Assembly: GCA_945873925.1 (NCBI GenBank)
Contig: CAMCES010000082.1
Coordinates: forward strand, 1 to 5,230
DNA length: 5,230 nucleotides
Source of the DNA: Bordetella parapertussis
Lineage (GTDB): Bacteria > Pseudomonadota > Gammaproteobacteria > Burkholderiales > Burkholderiaceae_C
Reading direction: 5' to 3'
The notes under the pieces are model-generated. The model saw only the letters and a list, made by a program, of their open reading frames with translations, was not told the DNA's origin and searched no databases. Positions within the stretch are counted from its first letter, which is position 1; each line of letters begins with the position of its first letter. Of this stretch, positions 1 to 5,230 are shown one piece after another. The position numbers and the translations under genes were made by a program.

Positions 1-501
1 TGCCTGAGCCCGCACTCGGCATGGCTGATTTTGCAGGGCATGGAAACCTTGCCGCTGCGCATGGAGCGGCACCTGGCCAACACCGAGAAGATCGTGGCTT
101 ATTTGGCGGCCCACCCCATGGTCTCGCGGGTTGGTCACCCCTTGATCGAGAGCCACCCCAGCCATGCTTTGGCGCACAAGTTGTTGCGTGGTGGGGCTCG
201 CGGCGCCGGTTCGGTGTTCAGTTTCGACATCCGAGGTTCGCGCGCGCAGGGTCGCGCTTTCATCGAAGCCCTGAAGATCTTCAGCCACTTGGCGAACGTG
301 GGCGACAGCAAATCGCTGGTGATCCACCCGGCAAGCACCACCCATTTCCGCATGAGTGACGAAGCCCTGGCGCAGGCCGGCATTGGCGCGGGCACGATCC
401 GTTTGTCGGTTGGGCTGGAAGACCCGGATGACTTGATCGACGACTTGAAACGCGCATTGAAAGCGGCGTCCATCCCCCCTTCTGGCAAAACCACTGGCTA
501 A
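1..501 (+). CDS. metY: O-acetylhomoserine aminocarboxypropyltransferase (sulfhydrylase), C-terminal part
   Basis: This is the 3' part of a gene cut by the left edge; frame 1 is open from base 1 and gives 166 residues ending in TAA. It begins with CLSPHSAWLILQGMETLPLR, the typical MetY/Cys-Met-metabolism PLP enzyme segment. It continues through the NVGDSKSLVIHPASTTH block, a hallmark of the family's C-terminal domain. RLSVGLED follows, and its Arg (codon 400-402) corresponds to the family's substrate-carboxylate-binding arginine. The family makes homocysteine from O-acetylhomoserine and sulfide in the cytoplasm, using PLP. The PLP-binding lysine lies upstream of the window and cannot be checked. 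Full-length MetY is usually about 420-440 residues, so roughly the last 40% is seen. A TTG at 31 and ATGs at 40 and 61 are internal codons, not starts. A close relative such as MetZ or a gamma-lyase is less likely because of the STTH and RLSVGLED sequence context. Confidence 0.9.
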   Translation, partial: CLSPHSAWLILQGMETLPLRMERHLANTEKIVAYLAAHPMVSRVGHPLIESHPSHALAHKLLRGGARGAGSVFSFDIRGSRAQGRAFIEALKIFSHLANVGDSKSLVIHPASTTHFRMSDEALAQAGIGAGTIRLSVGLEDPDDLIDDLKRALKAASIPPSGKTTG

Positions 502-515
502 GCCACCTCAGTCTC

Positions 516-520
516 AAGGT
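516..520 (+). promoter_or_regulatory. Ribosome binding site of the alpha/beta hydrolase gene
   Basis: AAGGT lies 6-7 bases before the ATG at 527, a usable Shine-Dalgarno match at normal spacing. It supports this ATG as the start. The whole gap to metY is only 25 bp and shows no separate promoter, so the hydrolase is probably co-transcribed with metY. Confidence 0.6.
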
Positions 521-526
521 TTCCCC

Positions 527-1375
527 ATGCACATCCAAGTCAACGGCCACACCACCTATGCCTACACCGGCGGCAAAGACTTCAACCCGGCACAAGCCAC
601 GGTGGTGCTGATCCACGGCGTCTTGTGCGACCACAGTGTCTGGGCACTGCAAAGCCGCTACTTGGCCCACCACGGCTGGAATGTCTTGGCCATTGATCTG
701 CCCGGTCACTGCAAAAGCGCGGGGCCGCCGCCTGCCAGCGTGCAAGAAGCCGCCTTGTTCATCCAGGCCCTGCTCGATGCCCAAGGGGTGCAACAGGCCG
801 CCTTGGTTGGCCACAGTTTGGGCTCACTGATTGCCATGCAGACAGCAGCCAACCTGGGTGAGCGCATCAGCCACCTGGTCATGGTGGGCACGGCTTACCC
901 GATGAAAGTCTCCCCCGCTTTGCTGGACGCGTCATTGAACGAACCCGAAAAAGCCCTGCACATGACCAATGTGTTTTCCCGCGCCACCCTGGCACCGCCC
1001 TCGGGTGCAGGCGCTTGGGTGTTTGGTGCGAGCTTGGCCTTGGGCAGGCGGGTTTTGGCGAGCAACCCGGTGGTCAATCTGTTTCACACCGGTTTCACTG
1101 CCTGCAACCGCTACGACCAAGGATTGCAGGCGATGGCAGCGGTGACCTGCCCGGTGATGATGGTGTTGGGTGACAAAGACCAAATGACGACGCCCAAAAA
1201 TGCGCAACCGCTGATCACCCAAGCCAACGCAAGCGGCAAAGGTTTGGAAGTGGTGGTGATCCCCAACGGTCACCATCAAATGAGCGAATCGCCCGACGAA
1301 ACCCTGGACGCGATCAATCGGTTTTTAAATGGTTCAGAGCACGTCGTTCAAGCGCCAGGCCATCCAGCGGGATGA
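527..1375 (+). CDS. Alpha/beta hydrolase-fold protein (serine hydrolase, substrate unknown)
   Basis: This is a 282-residue protein with the full alpha/beta hydrolase layout. An oxyanion-hole HG sits at residues 30-31 after a hydrophobic strand (VVLIHG). IDLPGH follows at 56-61, and the nucleophile elbow GHSLG at 95-99 carries Ser97. A helical cap spans about 125-205. The probable acid is Asp218, in GDKD after strand VMMVLG. The probable catalytic histidine is His249 in NGHHQMSE. There is no signal peptide or membrane segment, so it is probably cytoplasmic. The length fits single-domain esterase, BioH-like or haloperoxidase-like members, but sequence alone does not identify the substrate. Where relatives commonly have GHGxS, this protein has GHCKS, with Cys62. 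The gene follows metY by 25 bp. Its last 42 bp overlap the convergent yihY gene, so the final residues (about 269-282) are probably a lightly constrained tail. Confidence 0.88.
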   Translation: MHIQVNGHTTYAYTGGKDFNPAQATVVLIHGVLCDHSVWALQSRYLAHHGWNVLAIDLPGHCKSAGPPPASVQEAALFIQALLDAQGVQQAALVGHSLGSLIAMQTAANLGERISHLVMVGTAYPMKVSPALLDASLNEPEKALHMTNVFSRATLAPPSGAGAWVFGASLALGRRVLASNPVVNLFHTGFTACNRYDQGLQAMAAVTCPVMMVLGDKDQMTTPKNAQPLITQANASGKGLEVVVIPNGHHQMSESPDETLDAINRFLNGSEHVVQAPGHPAG

Positions 1376-2545
1376 CATGGTCTGGGTACTGGGGCCTTCT
1401 TGGAGCAGCAAGCGGTCCAGCAAAGGGGCGAGCAAGGTGTTGTTGAGGTCGGCCAGCAAAACATAGCGCGGCGCTCGCTCGGACGACTCTTCGCTGAGCA
1501 TGCCCACCCAGTCGAGCACTTGCAAGGTCTCCAACACGCCTTCGAGCTGCAAAGGGTCAACCCGCAGTTGGCTGGCCAAGCTCAGGCTGTCCAGGCCATG
1601 GCTGTCTTGCTGACGGGCATCCCGCAGTATCCGCAAGGCCTCGAGTGCCAGTTGGAAAGACCAGCCTGGGCTGTCGTCATCACGCAGTGCGCCCATCATC
1701 AGGCTGGGCCAACTCGCCACCAGCACCGCGCCCAGCAGCACAATCACCCAGGTCATGTAAATCCAAACCAGCAAAATAGGCACCGTGGCAAATGCCCCAT
1801 AGACCATCGAGAGCGTTGACATCTTGCCCAAATACAGGGTCAGCAGGCCGCGAGCCAACTCCAGCAAGACCGTGGTGAACAAACTGCCAGCCAATACCTG
1901 ACGCCAAGGCACATGGGTGTTGGGCACGAACCGGTACAAGTTGGCAATCAGCGCCCACAGCAAGCTGAACTGCAGCAGGTCCAGCGTGAATTTCATGCCC
2001 GGCCCCAGGCTGCGCAGTGAGCCGCCAGACCAACTGATGACCGAGGCCATGGTGAACAAGCTGGCGGCGACCAGCAACGGCCCCAGGGTCAAGGCGGACC
2101 AATAAAGCAACAAGCGTTGTCCCCAGGCGCGTGGTCGTTGGACCCGCCAGATGGCGTTCAAACTGCGGTCGATGGTGAACACCAAGGCCAGGGCTGAGAG
2201 AAACAACGCCGCAAAGCCCAAGGAGCCCAAGCGACTGGCTTTGCTGGTGAATTGGGTCAGGTAGCCAAGTACCTGCTTGGAAATGCTCTCGGGAATGAGA
2301 CTCTCGATCAGCCAGCGTTGCAACACATTTTGAAACTGATCAAACAGGGGGAACGCGGTCACCACGGCTAACGTGACCGTGATCAAGGGCACCAAAGCGA
2401 TCGTGGTGGTGAAGGTCAAGGCACCAGCGGTTTGGCCCAAACGGTCATCGGCAAAACGGTCGCGCAATCGGCGGGAAGCCATGCGCCAGGGGAAATCCTT
2501 CAAGCGTGCCAGGGCCCGGGTGAGATACGAGACAATCATCCGCAT
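1334..2545 (-). CDS. YihY-family inner membrane protein (formerly called ribonuclease BN), long form with C-terminal domain
   Basis: Read from the ATG at 2545, this is a 403-residue protein. An amphipathic basic N-terminus (residues 1-38) leads into the family block DRLGQTAGALTFTTTIALVP at about 34-53. About six hydrophobic segments follow, near 43-66, 107-127, 146-170, 186-207, 217-237 and 247-276. The family signature VYGAFATVPILLVWIY is at 248-263. Residues from about 295 to 385 are soluble and look like the extra winged-helix-like domain of long betaproteobacterial YihY proteins; the short E. coli form has about 290 residues. The function is unknown; the old RNase BN name was a misassignment. 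The frame stays open 126 codons upstream, but that stretch runs antisense to DUF2069 and has no YihY character, so ATG 2545 (or ATG 2539) is chosen. A purine-rich GAGGGGG (2561-2567) lies 15 bases before the start, farther than usual. The 3' end overlaps the hydrolase gene. Confidence 0.9.
   Translation of the reverse strand: MRMIVSYLTRALARLKDFPWRMASRRLRDRFADDRLGQTAGALTFTTTIALVPLITVTLAVVTAFPLFDQFQNVLQRWLIESLIPESISKQVLGYLTQFTSKASRLGSLGFAALFLSALALVFTIDRSLNAIWRVQRPRAWGQRLLLYWSALTLGPLLVAASLFTMASVISWSGGSLRSLGPGMKFTLDLLQFSLLWALIANLYRFVPNTHVPWRQVLAGSLFTTVLLELARGLLTLYLGKMSTLSMVYGAFATVPILLVWIYMTWVIVLLGAVLVASWPSLMMGALRDDDSPGWSFQLALEALRILRDARQQDSHGLDSLSLASQLRVDPLQLEGVLETLQVLDWVGMLSEESSERAPRYVLLADLNNTLLAPLLDRLLLQEGPSTQTMSSRWMAWRLNDVL
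1355..1385 (+). other. Possible RNA hairpin at the hydrolase stop codon, within the convergent overlap
   Basis: CCAGGCCAT (1355-1363) can pair with ATGGTCTGG (1377-1385) in plus-strand RNA, giving nine pairs including one G-U. The 13-base loop could add a CC/GG pair at 1364-1365 with 1370-1371. The hydrolase stop codon (1373-1375) lies in the loop. No T-run follows, so it is not a classic terminator. In minus-strand RNA the wobble becomes an A-C mismatch. It could be chance, since both genes are coding here. Confidence 0.3.
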
Positions 2546-2548
2546 ATC
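2546..2548. promoter_or_regulatory. Three-base gap between divergent start codons (yihY / DUF2069)
   Basis: The yihY start codon occupies 2543-2545 on the minus strand and the DUF2069 start codon 2549-2551 on the plus strand. Only ATC separates them. Each gene's promoter and ribosome binding site must therefore lie inside the other gene's 5' coding region, or translation begins on a very short or absent leader. I see no strong paired -35/-10 boxes. GACAAT at 2531-2536 is a weak -10-like candidate for the plus strand, without a matching -35 box. Confidence 0.55.
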
Positions 2549-3040
2549 ATGCCATCGACACCCCCTCTGACCGAATCCGCCCGCCGCCAGGTCCAAGCCA
2601 CCCGTTGGCTGGCCGTGGGCAGCCTGATGGGCCTGATCCTCCTGACATTTGCTTGGGAGATCTGGCTGGCGCCTTTGCGTCCCGACGGCTCTTGGCTGGT
2701 GCTCAAGTCGCTGCCCTTGTTCTTGCCCTTGGCGGGTTTGCTGAAAAACCGCATGTACACCTACCGCTGGGTCAGTTTGGTGGTTTGGTTGTATTTCATG
2801 GAAGGCGTGATCCGCGCCCATGGCGACCCCTGGCCCAGCAATGCCTATGCAGGCCTGGAAATCGCGCTCTGTTTGGTCTTGTTCACCGCCTGTGCCATGC
2901 ATGTGCGTCTGCGGCTGCGGCATGCGGCATTTGCCGCTGCCAACAATCCCGATCCAAAACCCAGTGCCCTGGCCGAGACTGCAAGCGCCAGCGATGCACA
3001 GCCCGGATTGCCTGGCTCAAGCGAGAACCTCCGTGTCTGA
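2549..3040 (+). CDS. DUF2069-family four-helix membrane protein
   Basis: This is a 163-residue integral membrane protein with hydrophobic segments near residues 20-40, 49-66, 73-90 and 100-118. The features matching DUF2069 are FAWEIWLAPLRPDGSW (34-49), the Leu-rich LKSLPLFLPLAGLLKNRMYTYRW run (52-74), a WLYFMEGVIRA helix (80-90) and an aromatic/acidic YAGLEIAL helix (100-107). The family sits in the inner membrane and has no established function. The ATG at 2549 is the only sensible start, because the upstream in-frame codons run antisense to yihY and include no GTG or TTG close by. No clear Shine-Dalgarno sequence precedes it. Residues from about 130 to 163 form an Ala/Pro/Ser-rich tail beyond the last helix. 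The stop codon lies inside the start region of the dehydrogenase gene, so the two are probably translated from one transcript. Confidence 0.85.
   Translation: MPSTPPLTESARRQVQATRWLAVGSLMGLILLTFAWEIWLAPLRPDGSWLVLKSLPLFLPLAGLLKNRMYTYRWVSLVVWLYFMEGVIRAHGDPWPSNAYAGLEIALCLVLFTACAMHVRLRLRHAAFAAANNPDPKPSALAETASASDAQPGLPGSSENLRV
3023..3027 (+). promoter_or_regulatory. Possible ribosome binding site for the FAD dehydrogenase (GTG start)
   Basis: GAGAA lies 5-6 bases before the GTG at 3033, whereas the alternative ATG at 2994 has no purine-rich stretch at normal distance. The GTG overlaps the DUF2069 stop codon in GTGTCTGA, an arrangement common in translational coupling. Together these favour GTG, though the match to the anti-Shine-Dalgarno sequence is modest. 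Confidence 0.4.
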
Positions 3041-4445
3041 GCTGCTTGGTGCGCTGCAGCAAGCCGTTGGCGAGCCGCATGTGTTGTTTGGGCAAGACCT
3101 CAGCGCCTACGAGCGCGACTGGCGTGGCCGCGCACAAGGCAAAGCCAAATTCGTGGTGCGCCCAGGCAGCGCGGACGAGGTCGCCGCGGTCGTCACAGCC
3201 TGTGTGGCCCACCGCACCCCAATCGTGCCGCAAGGCGGCAACACCAGTTTGGTCATGGGTTCAACCCCTGACGCTTCGGGCCTGGAAGTCGTGCTGAGCT
3301 TGCTGCGCATGAACAAACTGCGCGCCATCGACACGGCCAACGCCACCCTGACCGCAGAGGCGGGTTGTGTTTTGCAAAGCCTGCAACAAAGCGCGGATGA
3401 AGCGGGTTGCTTGCTGCCCCTGAGCTTGGCCTCCGAGGGCAGTTGCACGATTGGCGGCAACTTGGCGAGCAACGCAGGCGGTACCCAGGTGCTGCGCTAC
3501 GGCAATGCCCGTGAACTGTGCCTGGGCCTAGAAGTCGTCACCCCACAAGGCCAGATCTGGCATGGCCTGAGCGGTCTGCGCAAGGACAACACGGGCTATG
3601 ACTTGCGCAACCTGTTGGTGGGCAGCGAGGGTACGCTGGGCATCATCACAGCTGCCACCTTGAAGCTGTTCCCCAAGCCTGCCGCGCAGCGCACCGCTTG
3701 GGCTGCGGTGCCCTCGGTACAAGCGGGGGTAGATTTGCTTGGTTTGACACAGCGCCTATTGGGTGCGGGCCTCACCGGCTTTGAAATCATGGGTCAAGTG
3801 GCACTCGGTTTGGTGGCCAAACACTTTCCCCAGATGCAAGCGCCCTTTTGGCAGAGCGCGCCTTACTGCGTGCTGCTTGAACTGAGCGACACCGAAAACG
3901 AAACCCATGCCCAAGCCCGGCTGGAAGCGGTTTTGGAGACAGCATTGAACCGGGGCTGTATCAGCGATGCCGTGGTCGCCCAGAGCCTGGCCCAGTCCCG
4001 CGAACTGTGGCAGGTGCGCGAGCACATCAGCATGGCGCAGGCTGCTGAAGGTCTGAACATCAAGCACGACATCGCCCTGCCCGTGTCAGCCGTTGCCCGC
4101 TTTGTGGCGCAGACCGATGCGCTGCTCGCGCAAGCCTTGCCAGGCGTGCGCGTCGTCAACTTCGGGCACCTGGGCGACGGCAATTTGCACTACAACGTGC
4201 AATGCCCGCTCGGTGTGGATGCGGCAGTTTTTTTGCGATTGAATGAGCCCCAAGTCAATCAGTTGGTGTTTGAATCAGTCAAGGCCTTTGGGGGTTCGAT
4301 CAGCGCCGAGCACGGCATTGGCTTGCTCAAAGCAGGCAGCCTGCCCCACTACAAAGACCCGGTGGCGCTGGCGATGATGCGCAGCGTGAAGCAGGCCCTG
4401 GACCCACTGAACTTGATGAACCCCGGGCGCATGCTCCAGCTTTGA
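3033..4445 (+). CDS. FAD-binding oxidoreductase, GlcD / D-2-hydroxyglutarate dehydrogenase type
   Basis: This is 470 residues from GTG 3033, the usual length for the family. ATG 2994 would give 483 residues with an N-terminal addition unlike the family. The FAD_binding_4 domain spans about 37-215, with VVRPGSADEV (41-50), PQGGNTSL (66-73), GGNLASNAGG (141-150) and GSEGTLGI (198-205). The FAD-oxidase C-terminal domain spans about 220-468. It carries GHLGDGNLH (378-386; His379 and His386) and SAEHGIG (424-430; Glu426, His427), the metal and catalytic residues of D-2-hydroxyacid dehydrogenases. Arg329, Ser333, Lys344 and Asn388 match the spacing I recall for the substrate-binding residues of human D2HGDH. 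The expected reaction is oxidation of a D-2-hydroxyacid (2-hydroxyglutarate, lactate or glycolate) to a 2-oxoacid, with electrons passed to a carrier. No glcE or glcF lies beside it on the visible sides, which argues against a glycolate oxidase subunit. It overlaps DUF2069 by 8 bp. Confidence 0.9.
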   Translation: MSELLGALQQAVGEPHVLFGQDLSAYERDWRGRAQGKAKFVVRPGSADEVAAVVTACVAHRTPIVPQGGNTSLVMGSTPDASGLEVVLSLLRMNKLRAIDTANATLTAEAGCVLQSLQQSADEAGCLLPLSLASEGSCTIGGNLASNAGGTQVLRYGNARELCLGLEVVTPQGQIWHGLSGLRKDNTGYDLRNLLVGSEGTLGIITAATLKLFPKPAAQRTAWAAVPSVQAGVDLLGLTQRLLGAGLTGFEIMGQVALGLVAKHFPQMQAPFWQSAPYCVLLELSDTENETHAQARLEAVLETALNRGCISDAVVAQSLAQSRELWQVREHISMAQAAEGLNIKHDIALPVSAVARFVAQTDALLAQALPGVRVVNFGHLGDGNLHYNVQCPLGVDAAVFLRLNEPQVNQLVFESVKAFGGSISAEHGIGLLKAGSLPHYKDPVALAMMRSVKQALDPLNLMNPGRMLQL

Positions 4446-4491
4446 GTGAGCTTGCCGTTGAGGATTTGAGGCGGGCGAGCGAATCGGCGCG
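4446..4491. other. Short convergent intergenic gap, no clear terminator
   Basis: These 46 bp separate the dehydrogenase stop codon from the stop codon of the convergent acyl-CoA synthetase gene. One weak inverted repeat is present: GCTTGCC at 4450-4456 against GGCGAGC at 4474-4480. It has seven pairs, including one G-U pair in plus-strand RNA, and a 17-base loop. No T-rich run follows on either strand, so it does not qualify as a standard intrinsic terminator. Confidence 0.35.
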
Positions 4492-5230
4492 TTAGCGACT
4501 GAGCGCTTGGTCACGCAACAGATTCTTCTGCACCTTGCCCATGGTATTGCGCGGCAAGGCTTCGATCACCTCACACTGCTTGGGCACCTTGAAACCTGCC
4601 AGCTGAGCCTTCAAACGGCCGAGCAAGGCCTGCGGGTCAAGGCTCGCGCCCGGCTTGGCCAGCACAAACGCATAGCCGACCTCGCCAAAATCCGGGTGCG
4701 GCACCCCCACCACTGCGCTCTCCAACACGCCTGGCAATTGGTTCAAGGCGTCTTCAATTTCCACCGGGTAGACATTCAAGCCGCCGCTGATGATCAAGTC
4801 CTTGCTGCGCCCCACGATGCGCACATAACCGCGCTCGTCGAGCGTGCCCATGTCGCCGGTGATGAAAAATCCATCCGAGGTGAATTCCTGCGCGGTTTTC
4901 TCTGGCATGCGCCAGTAACCCCCAAAGACATTGGGGCCCTTGACCTGGATGCTGCCGACCTCGCCCACAGCAACGGGCAAACCCTGTTCGTTGTGGATGC
5001 GCAGTGACACACCTGGCAGCGCGAAACCCACACTCCCACCCACCCGCTCAGCCTGACCCCCAAAGCGCGCATCGGCGCGGTAGGGGTTGGAGGTGAGCAT
5101 CAAGGTCTCACTCATGCCATAGCGTTCAAGCACGGTGTGCCCAGTGCGTTGTTGCCAATCTTGAAAGGTGTCGACCAGCATGGGTGCTGAGCCCGAAATG
5201 AACAAACGCATTTGGGCGCACACCTCAGGC
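4492..5230 (-). CDS. matB: Malonyl-CoA synthetase (MatB-like AMP-forming acyl-CoA synthetase), C-terminal part
   Basis: This is the C-terminal half of an adenylate-forming enzyme; the frame is open to the right edge and 245 complete residues are visible. In order it shows RLFISGSAP (5212-5186) and the core motif YGMSET (5121-5104). The aspartate-bearing TGD that contacts the AMP ribose is at 4860-4852. The hinge GRSKDLIISGG follows (GRSKD at 4812-4798), then PRNTMGKVQKN, whose Lys (codon 4536-4534) is the catalytic A10 lysine. NVFGGYWRMPEKT, GLNVYPVEIE and GVPHPDFGE are close to malonyl-CoA synthetases such as Rhodopseudomonas MatB, which join malonate and CoA with ATP in the cytoplasm. A related short-chain or fatty acyl-CoA ligase is possible, since the N-terminal half is missing. 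The segment between NPY and VGFALPGV is several residues longer than in the MatB I remember. The start and promoter are outside the window. Confidence 0.87.
   Translation of the reverse strand, partial: PEVCAQMRLFISGSAPMLVDTFQDWQQRTGHTVLERYGMSETLMLTSNPYRADARFGGQAERVGGSVGFALPGVSLRIHNEQGLPVAVGEVGSIQVKGPNVFGGYWRMPEKTAQEFTSDGFFITGDMGTLDERGYVRIVGRSKDLIISGGLNVYPVEIEDALNQLPGVLESAVVGVPHPDFGEVGYAFVLAKPGASLDPQALLGRLKAQLAGFKVPKQCEVIEALPRNTMGKVQKNLLRDQALSR

Noticed and set aside
502..526. A promoter or riboswitch (for example SAM-responsive) between metY and the hydrolase.
   Set aside because: Twenty-five bases are too few, and only a ribosome site can be seen.
1251..1278. An inverted repeat TGGTGGTGA / TCACCATCA with a 10-base loop.
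   Set aside because: It lies mid-gene over the codons around the catalytic histidine, contains a wobble pair and has no regulatory context; likely chance.
932..1279. A His-rich minus-strand open frame inside the hydrolase gene.
   Set aside because: It is a shadow of a clear hydrolase gene; its composition reflects the reverse complement of the plus-strand codons.
2432..2548. An upstream in-frame extension of DUF2069 from ATG 2432.
   Set aside because: It runs antisense to the conserved yihY N-terminal region and adds 39 hydrophilic residues not expected for DUF2069.
2546..2923. A 126-codon in-frame upstream extension of yihY, antisense to DUF2069.
   Set aside because: It is hydrophilic, rich in Gln and His, has no resemblance to YihY N-termini and is the mirror of a recognisable gene. 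It is a GC-rich open-frame artefact.
2820..3032. An N-terminal extension of the dehydrogenase frame (ATG at 2820 or 2994).
   Set aside because: The extension is the +1 frame of DUF2069 and lacks family similarity. VSELLGALQQ from GTG 3033 matches the usual N-terminus. ATG 2994 remains a minor alternative.
4450..4480. A seven-pair stem as a terminator for the dehydrogenase gene.
   Set aside because: The loop is 17 bases, one pair is G-U and no T-run follows on either strand.
4507..5007. A 166-codon plus-strand open frame opposite matB.
   Set aside because: It is antisense to conserved acyl-CoA synthetase motifs and shows no recognisable domain or ribosome site.

Overview
The window looks like ordinary chromosomal DNA from a betaproteobacterium of the order Burkholderiales, most likely family Comamonadaceae (Limnohabitans, Rhodoferax or Polaromonas type). 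I infer this from the moderately high GC content, the frequent TTG and CTG leucine codons, and the protein families: a long YihY with a C-terminal domain, DUF2069 and MatB. No mobile element, tRNA, rRNA, CRISPR array or phage gene is visible.

Layout from left to right: (1) the 3' end of metY (O-acetylhomoserine sulfhydrylase), plus strand, cut by the left edge; (2) an alpha/beta hydrolase 25 bp downstream on the same strand; (3) a YihY-family inner membrane protein on the minus strand, whose 3' end overlaps the hydrolase gene by 42 bp; (4) a four-helix DUF2069 membrane protein on the plus strand, whose start codon lies 3 bp from the YihY start codon; (5) a GlcD-type FAD-dependent D-2-hydroxyacid dehydrogenase, probably coupled to DUF2069 through an 8-bp GTGTCTGA overlap; (6) the C-terminal half of a malonyl-CoA synthetase (MatB-like) on the minus strand, cut by the right edge.

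About 74 bases lie outside coding sequence: 25 + 3 + 46. There is therefore no room for conventional promoters between genes, and the signals driving yihY and DUF2069 must lie inside each other's coding sequence or further away. The genes do not form one pathway. metY and the hydrolase may share a transcript, and DUF2069 and the dehydrogenase very probably do. MetY belongs to methionine/homocysteine synthesis, the dehydrogenase to 2-hydroxyacid oxidation, and MatB to malonate activation.

I find no convincing new multi-gene system. The points most worth a second look are the nearly abutting divergent starts of two membrane proteins of unknown function, the coupling of DUF2069 to a flavin dehydrogenase, the overlapping convergent 3' ends with a possible hairpin, and a short extra segment in MatB.
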